Assembly (NCBI GenBank): GCA_900548895.1
Contig: URLZ01000005.1
Span: forward strand, 8,841-72,840
Source: an uncultured Akkermansia sp.
GTDB taxonomy: Bacteria > Verrucomicrobiota > Verrucomicrobiia > Verrucomicrobiales > Akkermansiaceae
Length of the DNA: 64,000 nucleotides
Reading direction: 5' to 3'
Notes under the pieces: model-generated
The model's input: the letters and a program-made list of their open reading frames with translations, nothing else
Told to the model about the DNA's origin: nothing
Databases searched by the model: none
In this document: in pieces, positions 7,237 through 16,538 of the stretch
Layout: each line of letters begins with the position of its first letter
Numbering within the stretch: the first letter of the stretch is position 1
Program-made: the position numbers and the translations under genes

Positions 7237-8766
7237 ATGGTTCTGCCGGTTCTGCTCGTTGTCGATGATGAGAAGGCAACCCGCGACGTGCTCAGTGAGG
7301 CGCTGGGGGATGACTACGAGGTCTACGCCGCCGCCAACGGCAAGGCCGCCCGCGCCGTGCTCGACAGCGAGCCGGTCGACCTGATGTTGACGGATCTGCG
7401 GCTCGGCGGCGAGAGCGGCATGGACCTCATCGACTACGCCCAGTCGCTGCCGACGCCGCCGACCTGCATCATGATGACGGCCTACGGCAGCGAGGACACG
7501 GCCGCCGAAGCGCGCCGCCACGGCGCCTACTACTTCGTCACCAAGCCGCTCAACCTCGATGAGGTGGAGCTGCTGCTCAAGCGCGCGGCGCACACGCGCC
7601 ACCTCGAGGTGCAGAACCGCGAGCTCGAGACGCAACTGCACCCGGCGCAGGGGCTGGATGCCATGCTCGGCGACAGCCCGCAGATGCAGGTCATCTTCAA
7701 CAGCATCCGCCGCGTGGCCCCGACCACGGCCACCGTGCTCATCGAGGGCGAAAGCGGCACGGGCAAGGAGCTCGTCGCGCGCGCCATCCACCGCCTCTCG
7801 GGGCGCGCGCAGCAGAAGTTCGTCGCCGTGAACTGCGCGGCCCTCTCTCCTCAACTGATGGAGAGTGAGCTCTTCGGGCATGAAAAAGGCTCCTTCACCG
7901 GGGCGTCGCAGCGGCGCATCGGGCGCTTTGAAGAGGCGAGCGGCGGCACGATCTTTCTCGATGAAATCGGCGAGATTGACATCCCGACTCAGGTGAAGCT
8001 GCTGCGCGTGCTCAGCGAGCGCAGCATCGAGCGCGTGGGCAGCAACAAGCCGATCGCCGTCGACGTGCGCGTCATCGCCGCGACGAACCGCGACCTCGAG
8101 CAGATGGTGCGCGAGGGCACCTTCCGCCTGGACCTCTACCAGCGACTCAACGTCATCGCCCTGCACCTGCCGCCCCTGCGCGAGCGCTCCGGCGACATCG
8201 TCCTGATGGCCAACGCCTTCGTCCGCGAGCTCAGCGCCGAAAACAAGCGCGGCGAGATGAGCCTGAGCCGCCCGGCCCTCGACCTGCTGCGGCAGTATGG
8301 CTGGCCGGGCAACGTGCGCCAGCTGCGCACGGCCATCGAGCACGGCGTCGTCATGGCCACCGGCAAGGTCATCGAGCCGGAGGACCTGCCCGAATATCTC
8401 AGCGCCGCGCCCGCGATCGCTGCCCCTGCCGCCCCCGTGGTCTCCGTCCCGGCACCGTCCCCTGTACCGCCCGCATCGCCGGCGGGGGCGCTGCCCTCGC
8501 CCGCTGAGCCGGCGGCCTCGGCCGCGTCGTCCCCCAACGGGCAGGCCTCTGCGTCCGGCACGGCGGAAAGCGGGACGGCGTCACACTTTAGACTTGAATT
8601 CCTCCCCTGTTTGAATTTACAATGGGTGGAGCGCGAGGCCATCCGCCTCGCGCTGGAGCGCACACACGGCAATCGCACGGAGGCCGCGCGCCTGCTGGGC
8701 ATCAACAGGCGAACGCTGCAGCGCAAAATGGCCGAGGCGCCCGACACATTCAGCTCGTATTTGTAA
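7237..8766 (+). CDS. NtrC-family sigma-54-dependent response regulator
   Basis: A 509-residue, three-domain regulator. The receiver domain (about 5-120) has the acidic pair Asp10-Asp11, phospho-acceptor Asp53 in LTDLRLGG, and the conserved Thr and Lys (MMTAYGS, VTKPLN). The AAA+ domain (about 143-380) has Walker A GESGTGKE (171-178), the sigma-54 contact loop as GSFTGA (218-223) rather than GAFTGA, and Walker [11 protein letters not shown] Pro/Ala-rich linker (about 390-445) leads to a C-terminal Fis-type helix-turn-helix ([18 protein letters not shown]). It should activate sigma-54 promoters when phosphorylated. No histidine kinase gene is nearby, so its partner and targets are unknown. Confidence 0.95.
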   Translation: MVLPVLLVVDDEKATRDVLSEALGDDYEVYAAANGKAARAVLDSEPVDLMLTDLRLGGESGMDLIDYAQSLPTPPTCIMMTAYGSEDTAAEARRHGAYYFVTKPLNLDEVELLLKRAAHTRHLEVQNRELETQLHPAQGLDAMLGDSPQMQVIFNSIRRVAPTTATVLIEGESGTGKELVARAIHRLSGRAQQKFVAVNCAALSPQLMESELFGHEKGSFTGASQRRIGRFEEASGGTIFLDEIGEIDIPTQVKLLRVLSERSIERVGSNKPIAVDVRVIAATNRDLEQMVREGTFRLDLYQRLNVIALHLPPLRERSGDIVLMANAFVRELSAENKRGEMSLSRPALDLLRQYGWPGNVRQLRTAIEHGVVMATGKVIEPEDLPEYLSAAPAIAAPAAPVVSVPAPSPVPPASPAGALPSPAEPAASAASSPNGQASASGTAESGTASHFRLEFLPCLNLQWVEREAIRLALERTHGNRTEAARLLGINRRTLQRKMAEAPDTFSSYL

Positions 8767-8772
8767 ATCTCC

Positions 8773-10725
8773 ATGTCCTCATCGCCGCACCCCTCACAAG
8801 CAGCCGACCGCAAGGAAAGCCGGGCGCTCATCGGCATCCGCGTGATTCTCATCGTTGCTACGCTGCTCCTCTGCGGCATTCAGCTCTTTGTCACCTTCCG
8901 CGGACTGGGGCATGCCTCAGTGATGGATCAGGCGCAAATTGCCCGCAATCTGGCACAGGGCAACGGCATGACGACCTCCTGCCTGTTTCCCCTTGATCTG
9001 GTCAAGGCCGATGCCCAAGCCGAGAGGGAAATTCGCTTCAGCGACAACCCCGAGGCGACTCCTCAGGTGGACATTCAACACTTTCCGAGCCTGCATCACG
9101 CGCCTCTCAACATCTGCGCCATGGCCGTGGCCCTCCGCCTCACCGGCTACCACGACTACTACGCTCGGCGGCAGGAGCTGGCGGAAAGCGGCCGCCTCGG
9201 CCACCTCATCTACCCCGGAGATCGCGTCATTGCCGCCACGAGCACGATCTTCTTCATCGTGGCCATGGTGCTCGGCTACACGCTCATCATGCGCCTGTTT
9301 GACGAAGTCGTGGCCGCCTCGGCCGCGGCGCTGATGCTCTGCAACGAGGCCATCCTCGGCTACGCCACCAGCGGCTTGCCTCAGCCGCTGATGGCCTGTT
9401 TCCTGCTGCTCGCTCTCCACTTCCTGCTCAGCGCCATCCGTCACCGGGAGGACGAGATCCCCGCTCCCGGCAGTCGACGCCGGCGCCTGATGGGGAACGA
9501 TGCGCGCATCGCGGCGAGCTTTATCTGCCTCGGCCTCATGGCCCTGACCGGCTGGGGCGCCGCGTGGTGCGCCGTCGGCCTTGCTCTCTTCTGCCTCGCC
9601 TACTTCCGTCGCGGTATCGCCTATGCCGTCGGCGGTCTCGCCATCGTCGGCCTGATGTGTGCGGTCATCGCCTACGGGCAGTGTCAGCTCTACGGCGGCA
9701 TGCTCCAGTATTACTTCTTCTGCGCCGCCGACTGCCTCGGTGCCGACGGCGTGGCCGCAGCCCTGCGCTCGGGTCTGGACTCCGCCTCCCCCATCAACGG
9801 CACCGATTTCATTGTGCGCTGGTTCGGCTACGCCTTTGGCCAGTTCGGCTCCGTCGTGTCCGTCATGGGCGGCATCTTCGTCTGCGCTCTCTTCTTCCTC
9901 GCCCTCTTCCACCGCTACAAGCGCGCCGAGATGGAGGGCTTCAAGTGGGCCATCGTGCTCATGTGGTTCTTCTGCTCCCTCGGCATGGCTCTGACTGGCG
10001 GCGCAACCACCTTCACGGCGACGCAGCTCTCCGTGCTCTTCCTGCCGATCTTCCTCGCCTACGGCCTCTCGCTCATCTACAACTTCGTCATCCGATCCGG
10101 CATCACTGACGACATCAATCGCGCACGCAGCTTCGCCTTCTTCCTGCTCTTCATCATCTGCTCGGTTCCCTTCCTCTTTGAGCTCTATCACAGCGCATCC
10201 CGAGCGCTGCGCCTCGGCGAGATCGGCTTGGCCCAGTATCCCCCCTACTGTCCGCCCGCTCTCTATGGGCGGATGAATGCGAACACCCCCGGCTTTGTGG
10301 AGCTGACGGCGCCCGATGACGTCATCGTGACGGATCAGCCTTGGGGTGCGGCCTGGTACGGGCACCGCAAGTCCATCTGGCTGCCCCAGTCCGTCGAGGC
10401 CTATGACAACCTCTCGCGCATCGTCTCCAATGCCGGGCTGCGCGTGGGCGGCATCCTCATCACGCCCTGTTCGACAGTGACGCCGCGCAACGGCATGCAG
10501 GGCATCCTGCGCGAGAGCGGCGAGTTTGCCCCGCTGGCGATGGAGGGCTCCGTGCTGCTGGCGGATCCGAACCACCGCATCCGTCTCACCGATCTGTTCA
10601 TCAACAACAAGGGGCGGGATGAAAAGGGCGATGCCGTCGGCAACCTCGTTTCCTCGCGCGGCACCTTCTCGGGGCTGCATCTGCTGCTCGGCGCCAACTA
10701 CATCCTCTACACGCGGCCTCAGTAA
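8773..10725 (+). CDS. Multi-pass membrane protein, probable GT-C-type glycosyltransferase
   Basis: A 650-residue polytopic membrane protein with about ten or more hydrophobic helices between residues 20 and 470 and a C-terminal soluble part of about 150 residues. After the first helix comes SVMDQAQIARNLAQGNG, resembling the first extracytoplasmic loop of GT-C enzymes such as the PMT/ArnT families, where an acidic residue contacts the polyprenyl-phosphate sugar. This suggests transfer of a sugar from a lipid carrier on the outer face of the inner membrane. The acceptor is unknown. The ATG is six bases after the regulator stop, so they are probably co-transcribed. The assignment rests on topology and one motif. 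Confidence 0.65.
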   Translation: MSSSPHPSQAADRKESRALIGIRVILIVATLLLCGIQLFVTFRGLGHASVMDQAQIARNLAQGNGMTTSCLFPLDLVKADAQAEREIRFSDNPEATPQVDIQHFPSLHHAPLNICAMAVALRLTGYHDYYARRQELAESGRLGHLIYPGDRVIAATSTIFFIVAMVLGYTLIMRLFDEVVAASAAALMLCNEAILGYATSGLPQPLMACFLLLALHFLLSAIRHREDEIPAPGSRRRRLMGNDARIAASFICLGLMALTGWGAAWCAVGLALFCLAYFRRGIAYAVGGLAIVGLMCAVIAYGQCQLYGGMLQYYFFCAADCLGADGVAAALRSGLDSASPINGTDFIVRWFGYAFGQFGSVVSVMGGIFVCALFFLALFHRYKRAEMEGFKWAIVLMWFFCSLGMALTGGATTFTATQLSVLFLPIFLAYGLSLIYNFVIRSGITDDINRARSFAFFLLFIICSVPFLFELYHSASRALRLGEIGLAQYPPYCPPALYGRMNANTPGFVELTAPDDVIVTDQPWGAAWYGHRKSIWLPQSVEAYDNLSRIVSNAGLRVGGILITPCSTVTPRNGMQGILRESGEFAPLAMEGSVLLADPNHRIRLTDLFINNKGRDEKGDAVGNLVSSRGTFSGLHLLLGANYILYTRPQ

Positions 10726-10805
10726 CCGGCATGCGGTTCCGCTCAACCCTCTCTTCTCCCTGCACTCTCTCCGAACGTCACTTCTCTCTCCATCCCTCCT
10801 TCACC

Positions 10806-11162
10806 ATGAGCCCTCGAGCCCCCAAGAATCCGCCGATGAACTTCGAGCAGGCCATCGCCCGGCTTGAAGAGATTGTCGCCAGCCTCGACGCCCCCCAGAC
10901 CGGGCTGGAAGAAACCATCACTCTCGTGGCCGAGGGGCAGCAGCTGATTCGCAACTGCCGCAAACTGCTCGCCGACGCTGAGCTGAAAATCAAGCTCATC
11001 GATGAACAGCCCGCCGCGTCCGCGGATCCCCCTGCACAGGCCGAGATCCTGCCGGGTGAAGAGCCCGCAGCCACCCGCAAGCCCCTTGACTCTGCTCCGT
11101 CCCGCCGCCGCCTCGAGGAGCACAACAGTGATGATGACGATCATGGATTCCGCCTCTTCTGA
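10806..11162 (+). CDS. xseB: Exodeoxyribonuclease VII small subunit
   Basis: XseB is the small helical subunit that binds XseA to form exonuclease VII, a single-strand DNA exonuclease. The family core lies at about residues 10-65 (MNFEQAIARLEEIVASLD and LVAEGQQLIRNCRKLL). The remaining half is an acidic, Pro/Ala-rich tail absent from the usual 80-residue protein. I took the ATG at 10806; the ATG at 10836 is also possible. The 3' end overlaps dxs by 20 bases, implying translational coupling. The partner gene xseA lies 37 kb away in this window. Confidence 0.88.
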   Translation: MSPRAPKNPPMNFEQAIARLEEIVASLDAPQTGLEETITLVAEGQQLIRNCRKLLADAELKIKLIDEQPAASADPPAQAEILPGEEPAATRKPLDSAPSRRRLEEHNSDDDDHGFRLF

Positions 11163-13038
11163 TCTGCCCCCGCTGCTCGCGACGATTCACTCGCCGGCGG
11201 ATCTCAAGGCACTCCCCGAGGCGCAACTGCCGAAGCTGGCCGACGAAATCCGCGACTTCCTCATCCGCGTCCTCTCCGAAACCGGCGGTCACCTCGGGCC
11301 GAATCTCGGCGTCGTCGAGCTCACGATCGCCCTGCACCGCGTCTTCTCCACCCCGCGTGACAAAATCCTCTTCGACGTCTCCCATCAGGGATACGTGCAC
11401 AAGCTGCTGACGGGGCGCGCCGATCGCTTCCGCACCCTGCGCCAGTACGGCGGCCTCTCCGGCTTCTGCAAGCGCGAGGAGTCTGAGCATGACGCCTACG
11501 GAGCCGGGCACGCCGGCACAGCCCTCTCCGCCGGGTTGGGCATCGCCGCGGCTCGCGATTTGGCCGGGGACGACTACGACGTCATCTCCGTCGTCGGCGA
11601 CGGCTCCTTCGGCTGCGGCACGACGCTCGAAGGCCTCAACAACATCTCGACGACGACGCGCAAGTTCATCCTGATCCTTAACGACAACGAGTGGAGTATC
11701 GACAAAAACGTCGGTGCCCTCTCGCGCTACTTCAGCAAACTTCAGGAGACGGAAACCTACGAATGGCTGCGCAGCCGCGCCCGACAGGTCATCGAGACCA
11801 TCGGCGGCAGCCGCGCCCGCGAGCAGGCGTCGCGCCTCGTGCACGCCGTGCAGGGACTGATTTCTCCGCTGAGCTTCTTTCAAGAGCTCGGGCTCACCTA
11901 CTACGGGCCGATCGACGGGCACGACATCCGGCGTCTGGAGGCGGCGCTGCGCACCGTGCGCGCCCGCCGCGGCCCGGCCATCCTCCACGTGATTACCGAG
12001 AAGGGGCACGGCTACCTGCCGGCCACCTCCAATCCCCCCAAGTTTCACGGCGTGGGCAAATACAACATCGCCAATGGCGCGACGGCGCCTGGCGGGCTGA
12101 CCTATTCCCAAGCCTTCGCCGAGTCGCTCGTGCGACTGGCCGAGGATGACCCGCGCATCACGGCCATCACGGCGGCCATGCCCAGCGGCACGGGGCTGAG
12201 CGCCTTCCGCAATCGCTTCCCGCGCCGCTTCTACGACGTCGGCATCGCCGAGGAGCATGCCCTGCTCTTTGCCTGCGGGCAGGCCACGCAGGGGCTGCGT
12301 CCCTTTGCCGCCATCTACTCCACCTTCATGCAGCGCGCCGTCGATATGATTCAGCATGACGCCGCCCTCCAGCACCTGCCGGTGCGCCTCTGCATGGATC
12401 GCGCCGGACTTTCTCCCGACGACGGCCCGACGCACCACGGCCTCTTCGACATCGCCATGCTGCGCTGCATCCCCGGACTCATCATGATGCAGCCGAAGGA
12501 CGAAGCCGAGCTGGCGCGCATGCTGCGCACGATGCAGGACATCGACGACGGACCCTCCGCCATCCGCTACCCGCGCGGCAAGGGCGAGGGCGTGCCCGTG
12601 CCCGAGCACCCGGAGCCGCTGGAGACGGGCAAGGCTGAGATGCTGCACCGCGGTGCGGACGGCGGCGTCTGCCTCGTCGCGCTCGGCAACATGAACAGCG
12701 TGGCCGCGCAGCTCCTTCCCCTGCTGGAGGAGCAGGGCATCGCCGCGACGCACGTCAACGCCCGCTTCATCCGCCCGCTCGACGAAGCCCTCCTGCTGGA
12801 GGAAGCCGGGCGTCAGCGCCTGATCGTGACGCTCGAGGATCACGTCATCACCGGCGGCTTCGGCTCGGCCGTGCTGGAGCTGCTCAGCGAGCGCGGCTGC
12901 GCAACACCCCTGCTGCGCATCGGCTGGCCCGATCGCTTCATCGAGCACGGGAGCCTCGAGCGACTGAGAGAGAAATACGGCCTGACGGCAGCCGCGGCGG
13001 CAGAGCGCATCGCCGAGCGCCTGCGCAGCCTCGACTGA
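11143..13038 (+). CDS. dxs: 1-deoxy-D-xylulose-5-phosphate synthase
   Basis: Dxs condenses pyruvate and glyceraldehyde-3-phosphate with thiamine diphosphate, the first step of the MEP isoprenoid route. The 631-residue length fits. Visible family blocks are the substrate loop GHLGPNLGVVELT, the ThDP motif GDGSFGCGTTLEGLNN, NDNEWSI, the transketolase central block (GIAEEHALLFACGQA, with the catalytic Glu) and MDRAGLSPDDGPTHHG. GHAGTALSAGLG replaces the enterobacterial GHSSTSISAG form. The start ATG at 11143 lies inside xseB; an ATG 12 bases earlier is an alternative. recO follows after 18 bases. Confidence 0.97.
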   Translation: MDSASSDLPPLLATIHSPADLKALPEAQLPKLADEIRDFLIRVLSETGGHLGPNLGVVELTIALHRVFSTPRDKILFDVSHQGYVHKLLTGRADRFRTLRQYGGLSGFCKREESEHDAYGAGHAGTALSAGLGIAAARDLAGDDYDVISVVGDGSFGCGTTLEGLNNISTTTRKFILILNDNEWSIDKNVGALSRYFSKLQETETYEWLRSRARQVIETIGGSRAREQASRLVHAVQGLISPLSFFQELGLTYYGPIDGHDIRRLEAALRTVRARRGPAILHVITEKGHGYLPATSNPPKFHGVGKYNIANGATAPGGLTYSQAFAESLVRLAEDDPRITAITAAMPSGTGLSAFRNRFPRRFYDVGIAEEHALLFACGQATQGLRPFAAIYSTFMQRAVDMIQHDAALQHLPVRLCMDRAGLSPDDGPTHHGLFDIAMLRCIPGLIMMQPKDEAELARMLRTMQDIDDGPSAIRYPRGKGEGVPVPEHPEPLETGKAEMLHRGADGGVCLVALGNMNSVAAQLLPLLEEQGIAATHVNARFIRPLDEALLLEEAGRQRLIVTLEDHVITGGFGSAVLELLSERGCATPLLRIGWPDRFIEHGSLERLREKYGLTAAAAAERIAERLRSLD

Positions 13039-13056
13039 GTCAGGATCGCCACTCCC

Positions 13057-13593
13057 ATGGAGACCGACTGCGGCAGCATCCTGCGGCTCAGCCCGCTGGG
13101 GGAACACGGCCTCATCGTCACCTGGAGCACAGCCGGGCACGGCCTGTTGCGCACAGCGGCACGCGATGCGCGCAAGCCCGGCAGCGAGATGGCCGGGCGC
13201 ATCGACCTCTTTCACGAATGCGAGCTGCTCTTTGCCCCGGCGACGCGCGGCGACCTCCATGCGCTCAGGCAAGTCTCGCTGCTCAATCCGCGGCTCGAAC
13301 TGCGCCGCAGCCTGTCCAAGCTGCGGCTGGCCTCCTACATGGCGCGCCTGATGGACGCCACGCTCGAGGGCGAAGACCGCGACCCGGAGTGGCACCGCCT
13401 CATCAGCGGAGCTCTGGATTACCTCTGCCGCGTCGACGCCAGCGCCGCCATCCTGCGGCACTTTGAAAAGCGCCTCGCCGGCCTGCACGGCCTCTGCGGC
13501 CCCACGCTCACCCCCTACCAAGCCCTGCTGCGCCACTTCCGCCACCTGCCGGCGGGAAGGGACGAACTGCTGCGCGACCTGAATGCGACCTGA
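13057..13593 (+). CDS. recO: Short RecO-like DNA repair protein
   Basis: A 178-residue protein whose first 80 residues look like the RecO OB-fold (LRLSPLGEHGLIVTW, then DLFHECELLFAP and LHALRQVSLL). The helical part follows (LSKLRLASYMARLMDATL and LLRHFEKRL-like stretches). RecO anneals single-stranded DNA and, with RecR, loads RecA in recombinational repair. It is clearly shorter than the usual 230-250 residues, and the C-terminal zinc-binding cysteine cluster is missing; only one late cysteine (GLCGP) remains. It follows dxs by 18 bases. The family call is fairly good. Confidence 0.75.
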   Translation: METDCGSILRLSPLGEHGLIVTWSTAGHGLLRTAARDARKPGSEMAGRIDLFHECELLFAPATRGDLHALRQVSLLNPRLELRRSLSKLRLASYMARLMDATLEGEDRDPEWHRLISGALDYLCRVDASAAILRHFEKRLAGLHGLCGPTLTPYQALLRHFRHLPAGRDELLRDLNAT

Positions 13594-13637
13594 CAGATAG
13601 AGAGAAAGACTGTTCAAACCCTACAAAATTGAGTATC

Positions 13638-14582
13638 ATGAGCGCCATGGAAGAATTCATCAACAGCGTGAGTACGATCTGGCACCATCCGATCACCGTC
13701 ACTGTCGTGACGCTGCTCGTCTACCTCATCATCGGCATCGTCCTCACCCTCGTCATCAGCAAGCTCCTCAAGACCATCACGGCGAGAAAGCGCATGCCGG
13801 CGCGCGTCAGCGTCATCCTGAACAAAGCCCTCACCTTCGTCCTCTGGGTCATCGTCATCACGCAGGCGCTGCACAGCGTAGGCGTCAACATCATCAGCCT
13901 GCTGGGTGCGGCCGGTGTCGCCGGCGTGGCCATCGGCTTTGCGTCGCAGACCGCCCTGAGCAACATGATCAGCGGCGTCTTCCTGCTCTCCGAGCGCACC
14001 GTCCGCGTCGGCGACTACATTCGCGTCAACGGGCAGGAGGGCACCGTGCTTGAAATCAATTTCCTCTCCATCACCCTTCGCCAGGCGGATAACGCGTTGA
14101 TCCGCATCCCCTGCGAACTGCTGATCAAAGAGCCCCTCGTCAACGTGACCAGCCGCCCGCTGCGGCGCTGTGACCTCGACATCGGCGTCGACTACGCCAG
14201 CGACCTCGATCATGTCCGCAAGGTCATCCTCGACGTGTTCCGAGAGCAACCCCTCATCGCCGACACCCCCGCGCCCGCCATCCTCTTCAGCGGCTTCGGC
14301 GACAGCTCCCTGAATCTGCACATCGGGGCCTGGTGCAAGACGGAAAACTATCACCAGGCTCGCTTCGATCTCGCGCAGGCCCTTCTGGTCGCCTTCCGCC
14401 GCGAGGGTATCAATATTCCCTTCCCCGTGCGCACCATCCTCACGCCCGACGGCAGCGAGAGCAGCGCCCCCGCGAACTCCGGTGATCCGAGTCCCGCTGC
14501 GTCCCCTACCGAGGCCGTGGCTGCCGCCGAGCCGGCTGCTGCCGAGTCGGAGCCCCGGCGCGAAGGGACTCTCGCGGTCTGA
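13638..14582 (+). CDS. MscS-type mechanosensitive channel
   Basis: A 314-residue small-conductance mechanosensitive channel. It has two or three N-terminal transmembrane helices, then the pore helix (VGVNIISLLGAAGVAGVAIGFASQTALSNMISG), rich in the Gly/Ala packing typical of TM3. The beta domain follows (VRVGDYIRVNGQEGTVLEINFLSI), then the alpha/beta cytoplasmic domain. Residues after about 275 form a low-complexity Ser/Pro/Ala/Glu tail. It releases solutes during hypo-osmotic shock. Possible starts are TTG 13629, ATG 13638 or ATG 13647. A TATCAT box at 13634-13639 would favour 13647, but its -35 is weak. Confidence 0.93.
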   Translation: MSAMEEFINSVSTIWHHPITVTVVTLLVYLIIGIVLTLVISKLLKTITARKRMPARVSVILNKALTFVLWVIVITQALHSVGVNIISLLGAAGVAGVAIGFASQTALSNMISGVFLLSERTVRVGDYIRVNGQEGTVLEINFLSITLRQADNALIRIPCELLIKEPLVNVTSRPLRRCDLDIGVDYASDLDHVRKVILDVFREQPLIADTPAPAILFSGFGDSSLNLHIGAWCKTENYHQARFDLAQALLVAFRREGINIPFPVRTILTPDGSESSAPANSGDPSPAASPTEAVAAAEPAAAESEPRREGTLAV

Positions 14583-14992
14583 CTCCCGCGGTTTTGAGGA
14601 CCCAATCTTCACCCTCGGCCCGTGTGACGTTGTTAGCGGCTTGAAGCTGTCCGGGGCAGGGTAGTCCGCAGGGGCTGAAGGGGTGCTCATGCGCGCAGAG
14701 CCGCGCGCTCTACCGGCACTCGATCGGCCCGTCCTCCTCAGCGCGGAGCTCGGTCGTGGTTCGATCGCGTTGCCGGAGCCGGGGCGGAAAGCGGGCGGAT
14801 CCGCGGCTCCACTCAGTTGCGTGCTCGCCCGGGTGACCACCAGCGGAGGCGAAATCGGAGACGGAGGCAAACTCACCGCGGGAGGGAAGCCCATGAGCGC
14901 AGCGTGACCTTGTCCGAGGCCCCATGCCGCACGCCCGCGCGCACGCGCTTTTGGCCCGCCTTGTGACTCACCACAGCACCTGGTGACAATGC
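14583..14992. other. Gene-free stretch after MscS
   Basis: About 410 bases with short overlapping open frames only. None has a promoter or recognisable motif, and I see no gene. Confidence 0.4.
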
Positions 14993-15026
14993 AAAGGCAG
15001 GCTCCCCTCTCGGGGAGCCTGCCTTT
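14993..15026 (-). terminator. Hairpin terminator of tig, possibly bidirectional
   Basis: A perfect 15-base inverted repeat (14993-15007 with 15012-15026) with a 4-base loop lies 51 bases after the tig stop. The stem ends in A/T runs on both sides, so it may also stop plus-strand transcripts. Confidence 0.85.
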
Positions 15027-15077
15027 GGTTTTCAGAAGCTCGGCGGCTCGGTGTCATGAGCCGCGCGCTCGGGTCAC

Positions 15078-16427
15078 TCAGGCCTCAGCGGACTGAGCCT
15101 GCTCGGTGGCGGGCTGCTCCTTGGGCTCTTCGATGGTGACCTTGGCGTTGCGGCTGAGCAGGTCGAGCACCTTCGACGTGATGATCGAAAGGCGGATGCC
15201 CGTCATGCGGTTCTCGCGCTGCAGCTTGCGAATGAAGGTCTTGAGGTTTTTCTCGCGGGCCTGCTGGGCCATGTTGGCGATGGCGTCGAGCATCTCGGCG
15301 TCGGAGGCCACCACGTGCTCGCGGCGGGCGATCTCCTGCAGAGCGAAGTAGACGCGCAGGTTGCGCTTCGTCTCCTCCTTGCTGCTCTCACGCAGGGCAT
15401 CCATGTCCTTGGCGGCATTGTAGTCGCCGGACTGAATCGCGGCGTAGAGCTTGCGCTGCACCGTGTTCTCGTTCTCGCGCTCGATGAGCTCGGTCGGCAG
15501 CTCAAAGCTGAGCTGATCCGCGAGCTTCTCGGAAATCTGATCGGCCTTGGACTCATTGTTGCTGCGCTCCTTGGAGGCCTTGAGATTCTCGCGAACCAGC
15601 TCGCGGATCTCCTCCATCGTCTTGCCGGGCAGGGCGCCGGCGAAGAGCTCGGGCGTCACCTCGGGCACGCGCTTCTCGCGCACCTCCTTGACCGTGCAGG
15701 AGAAGAGCAGGGATTTGCCGGCCAGCTCGGACATCGGGAAATCCTCGTCGAGCGTCACCGTCACATCCTTGCTCTCGCCGGCGGAGAGACCCGTCAGGCC
15801 CTCAGCCAGCCCCGGCAGGAAGCGATCGCCGTCCAGAGACAGCCAGTGGCCCTCGCGGCCCTCCATGAAGCCGATGGGCTTGCCGCAGTACTCCGCCGTC
15901 GGCTTGCCCTCGATGCTCGTCTTGAAATCGATCACGGCGATATCGCCCTTCTGGCCGGCGCGGTCAACCACCTCATGCGTCGCCGAAGCCTCGGCAAACT
16001 TCTGAAGCTGCTCGTCAACCTCAGCCTCCGAGACCTCATCCGAGGGAACCGTCACCTCAACACCCATGTACTCGGGCAGCTCGAAGTCGGGCACAATCGT
16101 CAGCTCAGCGCTCAGCGTGCGGGAGCCGTCCTGCTCCTCCGTCGTCTTGGGGGCGCCGAAGTCCAGAACCTTGAGCTCCGGGTTGTCGCTGAGAGCCTTG
16201 TCCTGAATCTCAGCGGCGATGCGCGAATCAAGCTCTTCGTTGATCATCTCGGCATAGCGCTTGGCCACAATGCTCTTGGGAGCCTTGCCGGGGCGGAAGC
16301 CGGGAATGCGGGCACTCTTCATGTAGGTGCTGATGATGTCATTCTTGATGGCAGACACCTCATCAGCGGAAACGGTGGCATTGAGCGTTGCCTGGCAATC
16401 GCTTGTCTTATTGATGGTGATATCCAT
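15078..16427 (-). CDS. tig: Trigger factor
   Basis: Trigger factor is the ribosome-bound chaperone and prolyl isomerase that meets nascent chains at the exit tunnel. The 449-residue protein has the ribosome-binding signature in GFRPGKAPKSIV (about 44-55). The FKBP-like domain is around 150-245 (GQKGDIAVIDF through LFSCTVKEVREK), and the long helical C-terminal arms follow. It ends in a Glu/Gln/Ala-rich tail. The start at MDITINK is set by the family. A promoter lies at 16466-16494 with a leader of about 32 bases, and a strong hairpin terminator follows, so it is monocistronic. Confidence 0.96.
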   Translation of the reverse strand: MDITINKTSDCQATLNATVSADEVSAIKNDIISTYMKSARIPGFRPGKAPKSIVAKRYAEMINEELDSRIAAEIQDKALSDNPELKVLDFGAPKTTEEQDGSRTLSAELTIVPDFELPEYMGVEVTVPSDEVSEAEVDEQLQKFAEASATHEVVDRAGQKGDIAVIDFKTSIEGKPTAEYCGKPIGFMEGREGHWLSLDGDRFLPGLAEGLTGLSAGESKDVTVTLDEDFPMSELAGKSLLFSCTVKEVREKRVPEVTPELFAGALPGKTMEEIRELVRENLKASKERSNNESKADQISEKLADQLSFELPTELIERENENTVQRKLYAAIQSGDYNAAKDMDALRESSKEETKRNLRVYFALQEIARREHVVASDAEMLDAIANMAQQAREKNLKTFIRKLQRENRMTGIRLSIITSKVLDLLSRNAKVTIEEPKEQPATEQAQSAEA

Positions 16428-16465
16428 GATATGTGGGATTGGGAAGTGGTGAAAAACGCCGCGGC

Positions 16466-16494
16466 ATTCTACATCAGGTCCCCCTGAAATGCAA
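16466..16494 (-). promoter_or_regulatory. Promoter of tig
   Basis: Minus strand: TTGCAT (16489-16494), 17-base spacer, TAGAAT (16466-16471). Confidence 0.75.
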
Positions 16495-16538
16495 GCGTGG
16501 AGTGACACATGACAGTTTTTTAGCCCCGCCGCCGCAGC

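Noticed and set aside
10996..13617. 873-codon minus-strand frame opposite dxs and recO
   Set aside because: It mirrors two confidently identified genes; long antisense frames are expected at this GC content.
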